Source: Pomphorhynchus laevis (lineage: Eukaryota; Acanthocephala; Palaeacanthocephala; Echinorhynchida; Pomphorhynchidae). From it: a stretch of 64,000 nucleotides of DNA. Of the stretch, positions 1 through 10,677 are shown piece by piece. Every line of letters starts with the position of its first letter. The stretch's first letter is position 1. Below the pieces are notes generated by a model. That model was given only the letters and a program-made list of their open reading frames with translations, was not told the origin of the DNA and ran no database searches. The position numbers and the translations under genes are program-made. The stretch spans positions 219,930 to 283,929 of the forward strand of contig WNNJ02001433.1 in NCBI GenBank assembly GCA_012934845.2. The letters are read 5' to 3'.

Positions 1-12
1 ACCATTAAAGAA

Positions 13-720
13 ATGTCAGTATTTAATGTAAAGGTCGGTGTCAGATTTAAAATTGAAAAATCAATAGGGAAATTTCTGACTGCAAATAGAGCGGCGAATA
101 TAGAAGAAAATGCATGCAGTAGCTGCAATGACAAACGCTACAAAACGTGCCCGGTTATAACAAATTGCAATGCAATAAAAATCAGTGTTACTGGAGGCAT
201 TGTTCATGTAAAAGCGACATGTAACTGAAAACTAGGGGTATAACATATGTTGGAACATGCAAGTTGTGCAACAAACAATATGTAGGTCAATCAAGATTAA
301 ATTTAGCTCGAAGATTAAACTTAAGACGTTCACATTTTCGAGCAGGAAATCCTACAGAGGGTGAAGTACGACATGCACTAGAACACAATATGATCGACTG
401 CATGCACTACGTGATAGTCCACAGCAATGAAAATGAAGAGCGTCGTCGACTTATGCTAGAAAACAAACTAATAGGAAGGCTGCACACAGAGTCAGATTTA
501 GGGTGTAATCCAGATCACATGTATGGTGATTCAGGTGTAACGTAGTCGCAATCTGCATTTATAAATTATCTTAATTCTAATTCCAATTGTTCACAATATT
601 TGTAAAACTCATATTAAGACGATGATTTTGTATTTTTAGATTGATAAAGCTCCATAAAGGAGCGAAACGTCTTATAATCCTGTTTTTGCGCTATTGACTT
701 GTTATTCTACTATTATGCAA
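13..720 (+). mobile_element. Penelope-like element, 3' part with GIY-YIG endonuclease
   Basis: This is the C-terminal end of a Penelope-like retroelement polyprotein followed by its 3' tail. Positions 13-228 encode a cysteine-bearing linker (motif CSSCNDKRYKTCP). After one frame change near 230, positions 237-545 encode a GIY-YIG nuclease: GITYVGTCKLCNKQYVGQ, then an RLNLRRSHF segment and a conserved HALEH and ENKLIG. PLE GIY-YIG domains nick the target for reverse transcription. The reverse transcriptase half lies outside the window or is lost. The tail at about 630-690 has a hairpin followed by GAGCGAAACGTC, the hammerhead-derived end motif common in PLEs. It ends against a short TA run and then the 360-bp satellite. 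Confidence 0.8.
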
Positions 721-723
721 TAT

Positions 724-2290
724 ATATAGACGAGCAACCATCAGCTCGTCTAGGAGTGATAAGGAAATCTGCTGTACTTGTAATCGAACTTCGGTTTTTG
801 GCAACATCTACAATTATGAAACTGAAGCTTATTAGCTCCCGGAGCACAGTTTAACACAGTCAGATATAGAATTGTAAAAATGTATCCTCCAAAGGATCCG
901 GTGAGAAAGCAAGCAAGGACAGCAAGTAAAATTCCTGCCGAATAAAATTAGGATGGTCCGGAAAGCACATGGTTAGTTTAAAGAGGCTATGCCCATGCTA
1001 CCACATTAGCAAATTCTAGGAAACGCCTATTTAATATATCACAAGGCAGCAGAAACGATGATGGTAGTTTACCCTACTGATGAGTGCTGCCGGCTACCAT
1101 CAGCTCGTCTAGGAGTGATAAGGAAATCTGCGCTACTTGTAATCGAACTCCGGTTTTTGGCAACATCTACAATTATGAAACTGAAGCTTATTAGCTTCCG
1201 GAGCACAGTTTAACACAGTCAGATTTAGAATTATAAAAATGCATCCTCCAAAGGATCCTGTGAGAAAGCAAGCAAAAACAGCAAGTAAAATTCCTGCCGA
1301 ATAAAATTAGGATGGTCCGGAAAGCACATGGTTAGTTTAAAGAAGCTATGCACATGCTACCACGTTAGCAAATTCTCGGAAATGCCTATTTAATATATCA
1401 CAAAGCAGCAGAAACGACTGATGGTAATTCACCCTACTGATGAGTGCTGCCGGTTACCATCAGCTCGTCTAGGAGTGATAAAGAAATCTGCTCTACTTGT
1501 AATCGAACTCCGGTGTTTGGCGACATCTACAATTATGAAAGTGAAGCTTATTAGCTCCCGGAGCACAGTTTAACACAGTCAGATATAGAATTATAAAAAT
1601 CTATCCTCCAAAGGATCCTGTGAGAAAGCAAGCGAGGACAGCAAGTAAAATTCCTGCCGAATAAAATTAGGATGGTCCGGAAAGCACATGGTTAGTTTAA
1701 AGAGGCTATGCCCATGCTACCACGTTAGCAAATTCTCGGAAATGCCTATTTAATATATCACAAGGCAGCCGAAACGACTGATGGTAGTTCACCCTACTGA
1801 TGAGTGCTGCCGGCTACCATCAGCTCGTCTAGGAGTGATAAGGAAATCTGCTCTACTTGTAATCAAACTCCGGTTTTTGGCAACATCTACAATTATGAAA
1901 CTGAAGCTTATTAGCTTCCGGAGCACAGTTTAACACAGTCAGATTTAGAATTATAAAAATGTATCCTCCAAAGGATCCTGTGAGAAAGCAAGCAAAAACA
2001 GCAAGTAAAATTCCTGCCGAATAAAATTAGGATGGTCCGGAAAGCACATAGTTAGTTTAAAGAGGCTATGCCCATGCTACCATGTTAGCAAATTCTCAGA
2101 AATGCCTATTTAATATATCACATGGCTGCCGAAACGACTGATGGTTGTTCACCCTACTGATGTGTGCTGCCGGCTACCATCAGCTCGTCTAGGAGTGATA
2201 AGGAAATATGCTCTACTTGTAATCGAACTCCGGTTTTTGGAAACATCTACAATTATGAAACTGAAGCTTATTAAGCTCCCTGAGCACTTT
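724..2290 (+). repeat. 360-bp tandem array with split hammerhead motif
   Basis: About 4.3 head-to-tail copies of a 360-bp unit; the landmark CAGCTCGTCTAGGAG recurs at about 742, 1101, 1461, 1821 and 2181. Each unit holds GGCAGC-n-GAAAC, then CTGATGGTAG, then CCTA-CTGATGA-GTGCTGCC, then CTACCATCAG-CTCGTC-TAGG. These are all the parts of a hammerhead ribozyme, but in an order in which stem II (GGCAGC/GCTGCC) and stem I (CCTA/TAGG) can only close between neighbouring units. Predicted cleavage is after GTC at 1109, 1469, 1829 and 2189. No coding frame is kept. The last copy is degenerate (CTGATGT near 2157) and cut at about 2290. Confidence 0.75.
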
Positions 2291-2446
2291 TAAAAAAAGA
2301 GTTTGAGAGATTAATATACATAATTTTTGAAGAAGCTGCAAGGCGAAACGTAAATTGAAGACTTAATCTTTGTTTTTTGTTAGTAGAGACCAATCATCAT
2401 ATTTCGAATATATTTTTGGTCAAAGCGTGATAGTTTATGAATTGGA

Positions 2447-2495
<49 letters not shown>

Positions 2496-2557
2496 TGTGG
2501 GTGTTTTTCTCACAGCTGGGGTCCTTTTCAATGAACTCTTTTTTTCAATAAATATTA
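2291..2557. repeat. PLE-type end fragment and TA microsatellite
   Basis: A fragment at about 2320-2365 (GAAGAAGCTGCAAGGCGAAACG) resembles the hairpin-GAAAC end of a PLE. It is followed by AT-rich DNA and a (TA)n run at about 2450-2489. The following 70 bp, up to the inverted repeat of the next PLE, shows nothing else. Confidence 0.45.
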
Positions 2558-2860
2558 TCTCACCAATATTTCCAGCAGTTTGTCTTTGAGAAAATAAACA
2601 ACAAAGTTATTTATTGAACGTTTCGGCTTTTTGCCTTTATCAACAGCGAAAAAATGTGCACACGCGCAAATTCAAATCAACTGTAAAAAACAAAATACAA
2701 AAAACATATGACGTAGCATTACGAAAGAATTTCATCTTCTTTTTAAGTAATTTCATTCCAGTGATAGATGTGATGTTCGTTAATTCCTGTGTCTCTGTCG
2801 GTATACAATTGTCCAATCCATTCCATTTCGTTTATTTTTCTTTGTTTATCGTTCTGAACT

Positions 2861-3463
2861 ATGTCGATTATTGTATATTTGAAGGTATCCTTATTATCGT
2901 GGGTTTCGCAGTGTTTTACGATAGCATCGTTTCCTCTGGATAAAGAAGAATATATACATGAGGGTCTACGGCAATTAAACTCACAGAACTATGAAATATG
3001 CAAAGATACAGCGTTAATAGATGCAAAAATGGCAGTGGAAAATTTACTTACTAAGTACACCAGTAACAATACCATAACAACTGAAACAATGCATGAACTA
3101 AATTGTCGTAACGCAACACCAGGAAGGATGTATTTCTTACCAAAAACACATAAAAATGAATATCCAGTCAAGGGTAGACCTATTATTAGTACAAATAATT
3201 CCCCAACAGAAAAGCTTAGTAAATATATTGACAACCTTATGAAACCACTACTAACAAAAGTCCCATCTATGATACGCAATTCCGGCGATTTTTTAAAAAA
3301 GTTACAGCAAATCGATAAAGATAAAGTACGAAGTTCAAAATTAATTACAATGGATGTAACATCGTTATACACAAACATAGATCACGATGAGGAACTTGAT
3401 GCAATAAAACAGTGTATAATGGAGGAAGATTGGCCAATAATGAAACAAAACTTCGTACTATAA
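2861..3463 (+). CDS. PLE reverse transcriptase, N-terminal part
   Basis: A 200-aa frame holding the fingers and first palm motifs of a PLE reverse transcriptase. Visible are a basic RT1/RT2 region (MYFLPKTHKNEYPVKGRPII, about residues 92-111) and motif A (LITMDVTSLYTNIDHDE, about residues 161-177) with the first catalytic Asp. The first 27 or so residues come from the inverted repeat, so the true N-terminus of the ancestor is missing. It is in the same frame as the 3539-4645 ORF, with a short gap that also reads as RT (FNDILYRQLIGTAMGTP follows). It ends in a stop just before motif B, so the copy cannot make a full enzyme without read-through. Confidence 0.8.
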   Translation: MSIIVYLKVSLLSWVSQCFTIASFPLDKEEYIHEGLRQLNSQNYEICKDTALIDAKMAVENLLTKYTSNNTITTETMHELNCRNATPGRMYFLPKTHKNEYPVKGRPIISTNNSPTEKLSKYIDNLMKPLLTKVPSMIRNSGDFLKKLQQIDKDKVRSSKLITMDVTSLYTNIDHDEELDAIKQCIMEEDWPIMKQNFVL

Positions 3464-3538
3464 AGCTTAGAAATAATATTAAAGAATAACATATTTACAT
3501 TTAACGACATACTCTACAGACAATTAATAGGGACTGCC

Positions 3539-4645
3539 ATGGGGACACCCGTTGCACCCACCTATGCTATACTATACATGCATAAGTATGAACAGGAAAT
3601 GATCAACTCAATGCAAATTAAACCAATACTTTACTGTCGATATATCGATGACATTTTTATAATGTTATCTAGAGAGGAATACAATTCGGACCTACTATCA
3701 AAAAATGTTAATGATCATGGTAGGTTAGAATTTACGATGGAGGATGAAGATATACACTTTCTTGATGTAAAGATAAAAAGGACTCCCAACTTAGACATAG
3801 AAACAACTTTATACCAAAAACCTTCATATAAAGCAATGTATTTGCATGCAAAAAGTGCACACCCATCGTGGATAAAAAGAAACATGATAAAAGGGGAAAT
3901 ATGTAGGATATACACTGTGTGTTCAAATTCGAACGATAGAATTCGTTGCCTTAATACATTGAGAGTAGACCTGATGTGTAGAGGATATACACATAGAATC
4001 ATTTACAAACAGATACAAAAAGTCAGAAATCAAATAAATAAAAATAAAAGTAGGATAGATATTAACAAAGGAATGATCCAGGTCAAACAAAAGGAAAAAT
4101 ATATTGGAATAGACTATGTCCCTTCCCTATCAAATATAGGACGAAAAATCAAAAACATACAAAAAGTCTCTGTAGCAGCATATGGGGGTACAATTGATAG
4201 CCCAAGATTGTTCTATACATGTAAGAATACAATAAAGAAAGCACTGGTAAATTCAAGAATTAAAAAAACACATAATCACGATAAAAAATTGTGTACAGAA
4301 TGCAAAAAAGTAAGATGTAAGAGCTGTGCTTCTGTAAATATAGGTAGCTATTTTGAAAGCATTGGAACAGGCTGTAGATATAAAATAAAGAATACAGCTA
4401 ACTATTGTACTAAGGGAATAATCAATCTCAGAAATTGCACAGAATGTAAAGCCCAATACGTCGGAGAAACGGGTAGAGATCTAAGAGCACGATTGACAAA
4501 TCGTCGGGCAGATATAAAGGCAAAAGGAAGAAACGATGGTTTCGGTAAACACTGCGAAACCCACGATAATAAGGATACCTTCAAATATACAATAATCGAC
4601 ATAGTTCAGAACGATAAAAAAAGAAAAATAAACGAAATTGAATGA
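3539..4645 (+). CDS. PLE reverse transcriptase C-terminal half plus GIY-YIG endonuclease
   Basis: A 368-aa frame that begins in motif B (GTPVAPTYA). It holds motif C (YCRYIDDIFIML, residues about 32-43) with the catalytic DD pair, motif D (HFLDVKIKR) and the thumb. After a Cys-rich linker (LCTECKKVRCKSC, about residues 251-263) comes the GIY-YIG domain (NCTECKAQYVGETGRDLRAR, about 299-318, then FGKHCETHD). The C-terminus reaches into the right inverted repeat. It is the most intact PLE frame in the window. PLEs use RT and the nuclease together for target-primed insertion. The ATG at 3539 is internal and is not the element's true start. Confidence 0.88.
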   Translation: MGTPVAPTYAILYMHKYEQEMINSMQIKPILYCRYIDDIFIMLSREEYNSDLLSKNVNDHGRLEFTMEDEDIHFLDVKIKRTPNLDIETTLYQKPSYKAMYLHAKSAHPSWIKRNMIKGEICRIYTVCSNSNDRIRCLNTLRVDLMCRGYTHRIIYKQIQKVRNQINKNKSRIDINKGMIQVKQKEKYIGIDYVPSLSNIGRKIKNIQKVSVAAYGGTIDSPRLFYTCKNTIKKALVNSRIKKTHNHDKKLCTECKKVRCKSCASVNIGSYFESIGTGCRYKIKNTANYCTKGIINLRNCTECKAQYVGETGRDLRARLTNRRADIKAKGRNDGFGKHCETHDNKDTFKYTIIDIVQNDKKRKINEIE

Positions 4646-4900
4646 ATTGGACAATTGTATACCGACAGAGACACAGGAATTAACGAACATCACATCTATC
4701 ACTGGAATGAAATTACTTAAAAAGAAGATGAAATTCTTTCGTAATGCTACGTCATATGTTTTTGTATTTTGTTTTTTACAGTTGATTTGAATTTGCGCGT
4801 GTGCACATTTTTTCGCTGTTGATAAAGGCAAAAAGCCGAAACGTTCAATAAATAACTTTGTTGTTTATTTTCTCAAAGACAAACTGCTGGAAATATTGGT

Positions 4901-4904
<4 letters not shown>

Positions 4905-4960
<56 letters not shown>
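4905..4960. repeat. TA microsatellite
   Basis: An uninterrupted (TA)n run between the right end of the PLE and the first 462-bp hammerhead repeat. A similar run lies at about 6594-6720 inside the same repeat cluster. Confidence 0.95.
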
Positions 4961-4962
<2 letters not shown>

Positions 4963-5106
4963 TATGTTTTCCTCATGAAGAGGCATAAACACCAGGCAGC
5001 ATTCTATATATCCTCATCAGATCAAGAAATAAAACCGAATTATTCTCGCAATATTCAAAGTCGCTACGTATGCCTAGTCATCCTATGTGTGACGACAAAC
5101 TTCAAC

Positions 5107-5152
5107 AACGGTATACGTGTTTCGCTCTAACGGAGCTCATCAGTACCGTGAC
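5107..5152 (-). ncRNA. Hammerhead ribozyme, compact, open stem I (copy 1)
   Basis: On the - strand: stem I GGTA, box I CTGATGA, stem II GCTC-loop-GAGC, box II GAAAC, a 2-bp stem III, the cleavage nucleotide after GTA, and TACC closing stem I with an outer TCAC/GTGA-type extension. All conserved core bases are present. This minimal stem III layout is what is described for PLE and metazoan hammerheads. Confidence 0.7.
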
Positions 5153-5567
5153 TTTAATAATCATCAAAAGCACCTTAACACACGCTTAAACAATGTCTAA
5201 AGCTCGAGTAACAGAACTATTCTTAATCTGAATAATCAGAGGAAATGTAGCATAAGCTCTGTGCATGGCAGTGCGTATTGCGGTTTAACCATGCATCAGG
5301 CACTAAATTCCTTTTAATAGAAATGCTGTTTTACAGGGACACTTTAAAGTGTACAAATATATAAAATATAATTTGTTGTTACACCTGCCCTGGGACACAC
5401 AATGGTGTACTCGTAAATAAATCACTATGTTTTCCTCATGAAAAGGCATAAACACCAGGCAGCATTCTATATATCCTCATCAGATCAAGAAATAAAACCG
5501 AATTATTCTCGCAATATTCAAAGTCGCTACGTATGCCCAGTCATCCTATGTGTGACTACAAACTTCA

Positions 5568-5614
5568 ACAACAGTATAAGCGTTTCGCTCTAACAGAGCT
5601 CATCAGTACCGTGA
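5568..5614 (-). ncRNA. Hammerhead ribozyme, compact, open stem I (copy 2)
   Basis: Same core as copy 1 on the - strand with a changed stem II loop (CTCTGTTAGAG). The stem I partner is altered here (ATAC TGTTG region), so the fold is weaker than in the other copies. Confidence 0.6.
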
Positions 5615-5936
5615 CTTTAATAATGCTGCCTGGTGTTTATGCCTATTCATGAGGAAAACATAGTGATTTATTTACGAGTACACCATTGTGTGTCCCAGGG
5701 CAGGTGTAACAACAAATTATATTTTATATATTTGTACACTTAAAAGTGTCCATGTAAAACAGCATTTCTATTTAAAGGAATTTCGTACCTGATGCATGGT
5801 TAAACTGTAATAGTAACTGCCACGCACAGCGCTTATGCTAAATTTCCTCCGATGATTCAGATTAAGAATAGTACTGTTTTTCGAGCTTTAGACATTGTTT
5901 AAGCGTGTGTTAAGGTGCCTATGAATGATTATTAAA

Positions 5937-5987
5937 GTCACGGTACTGATGAGCTCCGTTAGAGCGAAACGCGTATACCATTGTTGA
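5937..5987 (+). ncRNA. Hammerhead ribozyme, compact, open stem I (copy 3)
   Basis: On the + strand: GTCACGGTA, then CTGATGA, GCTC-CGTTA-GAGC, GAAAC, GCGTA, then TACC. Stem I is GGTA/TACC; stem III is AC/GT closed by a 2-base loop. All core residues are intact. Confidence 0.7.
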
Positions 5988-6400
5988 AGTTTGTCGTCCC
6001 ATATAGGATGACTGGGCATACGTAGCGACTTTGAATATTGCGAGAATAATTCGGTTTTATTTCTTGATCTGATGAGGATATATAGAATGCTGCTTATTGT
6101 TTATGCCTCTTCATGAGGAAAACATAGTGATATATTTATAAGTACACCAGTGAGTGTCCCAGAGCAGGTGTAACAACAAATTATATTTTATATATTTGTA
6201 CACTTTAAAGTGTCCCTGTAAAACAGCATTTCTATTAAAAGTAATTTAGTGTCTGATGCATGATTAAACTGTAATAGTAATTGCCACGCACAGCGCTTAT
6301 GCTAAATTCCCTCCGATGATTCAGATTAAGGGTAGTTCTGATTTTCGAGCTTTAACAACTGTTTAAGCGTGTGTTAAGGTGCCTATGGATGATTATAGAA

Positions 6401-6452
6401 GTCACGGTACTGATGAGCTCCGTTAGAGCGAAACGCGTATACCGTTGTGAAG
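6401..6452 (+). ncRNA. Hammerhead ribozyme, compact, open stem I (copy 4)
   Basis: The best-formed copy. Stem I has two parts, GGTA/TACC and TCAC/GTGA, separated by an internal loop; stem II is GCTC/GAGC; boxes CTGATGA and GAAAC are intact; predicted cleavage follows GCGTA. Confidence 0.75.
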
Positions 6453-6589
6453 TTTGTCGTCACACATAGGATGACTGGGCATACGTAGCGACTTTGAATA
6501 TTGCGTGAATAATTCGGTTTTATTTCTTGATCTGATGAGAATATATAGAATGCTGCCTGGTGTTTATGCCTCTTCATGAGGAAAACATA

Positions 6590-6671
<82 letters not shown>

Positions 6672-6732
6672 AATATATATTTTTATATATATAAATATAT
6701 ATTTATATATATAACGTATACCGTTATATATA

Positions 6733-6777
6733 ACGGTATACGTGTTTCGCTCTAACAGAGCTCATCAGTACCGTGAC
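6733..6777 (-). ncRNA. Hammerhead ribozyme, compact, open stem I (copy 5)
   Basis: The same motif on the - strand in the copy that begins right after the TA run: CTGATGA, GCTC-TGTTA-GAGC, GAAAC, then the TACC stem I partner. Confidence 0.7.
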
Positions 6778-7125
6778 TTTAATAATCATCCATAGGCACC
6801 TTAACACACGCTTAAACAGTGTTTAAAGCTCGAAAATCGGAACTACCCTTTATTTGAATCATCGGAGGGAATTTAGCATAAGCGCTGTGCGTGGCAGTGA
6901 CTATTACAGTTTAACCATGCATCAGGCACTAAATTCCTTTTAATAGAAATGCTGTTTTACAGGGACACTTTAAAGTGTACAAATATATAAAATATAATTT
7001 GTTGTTACACCTGTTCTGGGACACACAATGGTGTACTCGTAAATAAATTACTATGTTTTCCTCATGAAGAGGCATAAACACCAGTCAGCATTCTATGTAT
7101 CTTCATCAGATCAAGAAATAGAATT

Positions 7126-7335
7126 GAATTATCTGTAAACCGGTGAAGACTAAAAACAATATAATTTTTTTTTAACATTTCGTCCCTTACTAGGACTTCT
7201 TTAGAACAATTGCAATAACTTATTATAATCAAGACAATTTTAAATTGTGTTGATTATAATAAGTTCTTACAGTTGTTCTGAAGAAGTCCGAGTAAGGTAC
7301 GAAATGTTAAAATAAATTATATTGTTTTTGTTTGC
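7126..7335. repeat. Foldback of a PLE-type end
   Basis: Inverted repeat: AACATTTCGTCCCTTACTAG at about 7177-7196, followed by GACTTCTTTAGAACAATTGC, is mirrored at about 7258-7310 by GTTCTGAAGAAGTCCGAGTA and the GTACGAAATGTT motif. The central part also folds (TTATTATAATCAA... mirrored). The GAAGAAGTCC-hairpin-CGAAATGTTAAAATAAA pattern is the classic end of some PLEs, so this is an inverted pair of element ends with no body. Confidence 0.55.
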
Positions 7336-10300
7336 AGAAAAAGAAATAGAATTTTTGTCTTAATTAAGCATAAATCATACAACAAGAATTAAACGTTTTT
7401 TAATCTAACAAAGTATTTAAAAATTCTAAAAGGAAAAACAAATATTTTATGAATAAAATATTATTATATTGTAAATATTATATATTGCTCATTATCAATG
7501 CTAAATGTATCTTTTACTAAATGTTATTTCTTTAATTCAGCTCCAATAATTCTTTATCAATAAATGAATCAATGTTACAAATATTTAATAAATATTTATT
7601 TATTAAGTAATTATTTACTAATAAATAATTAGTAATTAATAAATATTAGTAATTAATAAGTAATTATTTTAATAATTAAATATTTATTTAATTAATAAAT
7701 AAGTTTAATTAAAAACATTATCCGTTTGTTACCATTTGGTTATATTTATGTTTCTGATTGTTGTGTTGTAAGTAAAATTTATCTATAACGATATTTATTA
7801 TAACGAAACAAATATATATATCCAAATATACAAAAAACCGTATATATATTTTATATATACTATAATATATAATAGAGCTGAATTCAATAGCTGCGGGCTG
7901 GGATCATTTATTTGAATCCCAGCCCATATATGATACTTTCAAATACTAAATTATTATAACAGTAACCAATAAAAAATTCTTGATTTTAACTACTTACAAT
8001 AATTTGACTTGATAATATACAACCGTAAATGTTAACTAAAGATTAAATGTATTAATATTACATGTAAAAAAGCGTTAATTTAAACGATGTAAGAACACTA
8101 CATTATTTTAATGTGTAAATGATGCATTTTTTAAATAGAACTTACCTGTGCAATATGGTATGCATACAGAACAAAATATTAGAAGTACCAACATTCGAAA
8201 AAAATTTCTACTAAATTTGCTCAGTTATGAAAGGTAAAAAGTTCATTTTATAGTTAAAGAATTGCCGAGGAATGCATTTGATTTAGGAATTCGGAAATAA
8301 AAATAACAATTTTGACCATTTAGCATTCTTTTATTATTTTTGGCTAACCATTCGATTTTGACTAAAAAATGTGTTTATAATATTTTAAAAAATTTAAGTT
8401 GTAATTATGTAATAAAATAACAGAGAATTGTCAATACTACTCTAAAATTGACCATCAATAAAGTATTTTGGTGTCACATTGTTTTTTCACATGAATAAAG
8501 TTACATATTTCAAGGTTAAAATCTAAAAGAAATGCATAAAATTGACAAATAAATGATAAAAATATAAACGAATGCTAAATATAATTGCATAACAACTCTG
8601 TACATTTTTTAAAGTGATTCATTTTTAAAAGAGATACTTATATTGTATTCTGAAAGGAGTATCTATATTGAATTCACTTACAATATCAATCTGAGCCTGG
8701 TTTAAGTTTAAACAAATCAGATCAGATAATTGATATCAGATAGCTGAGTCTACGTATTTTATACGTAGATTTATAAATCCAAAATAGAGATAAATAATAA
8801 ATGATAAATAATTATATAAGATTTTATACAATTTATATCAAGTCAAAATTTAAAAGTGTAATTTCAAATTAACTGAATAAGGACAATAAGTTAACTGGCA
8901 GCGATTACAATGCACCCGATAACAGAGGATTCAAATTTGATGAACACGAGTTTAAAACTTAAAAACGTCCTCACTCCAAATGCATATAAAAAGTTAATTG
9001 GACTCACAATTAAGTGAGTTTGCCATAAGATTGGATTAAGGTAGCCCACTGAAATAATTATAATATAAAATACATAACGTTAATGCTTGCATATTTATAA
9101 AATAAACAAATTTATAGCCCAAAAATACCAAATTTAAAGCACTAGTTTGAAATTTAAGCACTCAGGTTTAAAAGTACTAGTTGAAATCATTAGTTCAAAA
9201 GAATAGTTCAAAAACACTACTTAAAAGCAACGCAACTAGTTCCAAGACACTAGTTAGAAAATAAAAGTTCCAAAGCACAAGTTCCAAATCACACGTCCTC
9301 ACTTAACAGCAAAAATATTTTTGAAATGTTTTTTGTAAAATGTTTTTTAATTGTTTGAAGTATCTGAAATGAATGTGAAATCTTTAGTTAAATAAGAAAT
9401 AGTAGTTAGTATTTTAAGTTTATGATAATGAGAGAAAATGCCGTCACATTTCAGCAGGATAAATTTGAATTCGTTTGAACTCTCGATTCATTCGACCAGT
9501 CTTATGTATAGACGGAAAATTATTGAGCTAGTTATATTACTGGATATAAATATAACATTAAATTATTAAATCTTAAATGCAATATTTAAATTTTATACAA
9601 ATTTTTAAATTAAATACAAAGTCGTTTAAACTTCGTTAAACCGGCAAGTTTAATTGTTAATCATAATTTGATGATAATCAATCAATAGCGTTGATGATAG
9701 TTTACTTAAAAAACGGAAAGAACTCCTAAAAATTAAAAACAATATTTAAGTAATCTTTAATGATTATCTTGATCTTAAATTAATTAAAGAACAATTTTAT
9801 TAATAATTTATAAAATTTAATAATTTATTAAAATTTTCATGTAATACATTAATTGCACTGATTAATATTATTACACTGATTAATAATACTAATAAATGTT
9901 ATATATATTAGACGTAGATTGCTCTGAAATTAATAATTTCAGAGCAATAATTGCTTTGGCAATAAGCTATAATATCACCTTTCTTTTAAATATAAATATT
10001 TGTATAAACATATAATATTTGTTAATAAATTTTCTAAATGTTTATAAAAATATTTATAAATATTAGTTATTTGTACAAAAAGAATAAGGCAGTAATAGCT
10101 AGTTTGTATAATATGAATACAAATTAAATCGTTATATTAAAATTGAATTTTTATTAAACAAAACTCTAAGAAATCATGCCACATTACTAATGCTATATAT
10201 TCTGTACTATAGATATTTATTTATTTAATATTTAATATTGATTTATTTATGTAATACATTAATTGTTCTGATTAATATTATTACATTGATTAATTATATT

Positions 10301-10608
10301 AATAAATGCAATATATATTAGACATCGTAATTCTCAATATTTAAAGACATATAGTGAATCCTTCAAAAAATAAAATTTTACATTTTCACATGTACCTAAT
10401 GCCAATGGATACGTAGTAATACAGAGTCAATGTTATATTCATTGACCAAGACACTAATTATTTGTGATCTACGATTAAACAAAGAGCTTGTATTACACTT
10501 TTCTTTATTATTAATAGAGTATAAATTGTTTGTACAATGAAAAATAACCCAGCAATATTACATTTAATTTAGATAATTATTAATTTTTTAAAAAGTGCTT
10601 TTTTATTT
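7336..10608. other. AT-rich gene-free stretch with small repeats
   Basis: No credible gene. It holds a lone end of the foldback element seen at 31625-31820 (about 7529-7570), a perfect 10-bp-arm hairpin (GGGCTGGGAT/ATCCCAGCCC, 7896-7925), a degenerate copy of the PLE-flanking repeat with CTGAGTCTACGTATTTTAT (about 8700-8890), and two direct repeats of about 80 bp (see separate entry). The rest is simple A/T-rich sequence. Confidence 0.7.
9838..10325. repeat. Pair of ~80-bp direct repeats 410 bp apart
   Basis: About 9838-9915 and 10247-10325 share TGTAATACATTAATTG, CTGATTAATATTATTACA and ATATATATTAGAC in the same order, with scattered differences. The interval is AT-rich and has no coding frame. 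It could be an old tandem duplication or the two ends of a small element. Confidence 0.5.
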
Positions 10609-10677
10609 AAGGAGAGTGAGACCATTCCGCGTGAATTTCTTGTAAAACATGTAAGCCAGACGCGAAAGAATGACGAA

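Larger units (their letters stand above)
2558..4904 (+). mobile_element. Penelope-like retroelement with inverted ends
   Basis: A near-complete PLE body flanked by inverted repeats of about 375 bp (2558-2936 and 4530-4904). The left arm is an inverted copy of the element's own 3' end, including the end of its reading frame, a known Penelope arrangement. Both outer edges touch TA microsatellites, suggesting insertion into or next to such a run. The terminal motif GATAAAGGC-AAAAA-GCCGAAACG at about 4822-4845 is a degenerate hammerhead (GATAAA in place of GATGA), as seen in many PLEs. The frame is interrupted about once, so this copy is probably inactive but fairly young. Confidence 0.85.
4961..7110. 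repeat. 462-bp hammerhead repeats in mixed orientation
   Basis: About 4.5 copies of a unit of roughly 462 bp. The landmark TCACTATGTTTTCCTCATGA recurs at about 4959 and 5419 on the - orientation, and its complement at about 5647, 6111 and 6574 on the + orientation. Orientation flips near 5625, producing a large palindrome, and flips again across the TA run at 6594-6720. Each unit carries one compact hammerhead. No kept reading frame is seen; the 64-aa ORF in one copy is a shadow. The unit also holds CACTTTAAAGTG and the sequence TGATCTGATGAGGATATA, which has the box I heptamer but no partner. Confidence 0.8.

Noticed and set aside
2989-3378. 129-aa frame on the - strand opposite the PLE reverse transcriptase
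   Set aside because: It is the antisense shadow of a clear RT frame with all expected motifs.
7890-7930. tRNA-like hairpin with GAATCCCAGCCC
   Set aside because: It is a simple stem-loop; no cloverleaf, anticodon arm or acceptor stem can be drawn around it.
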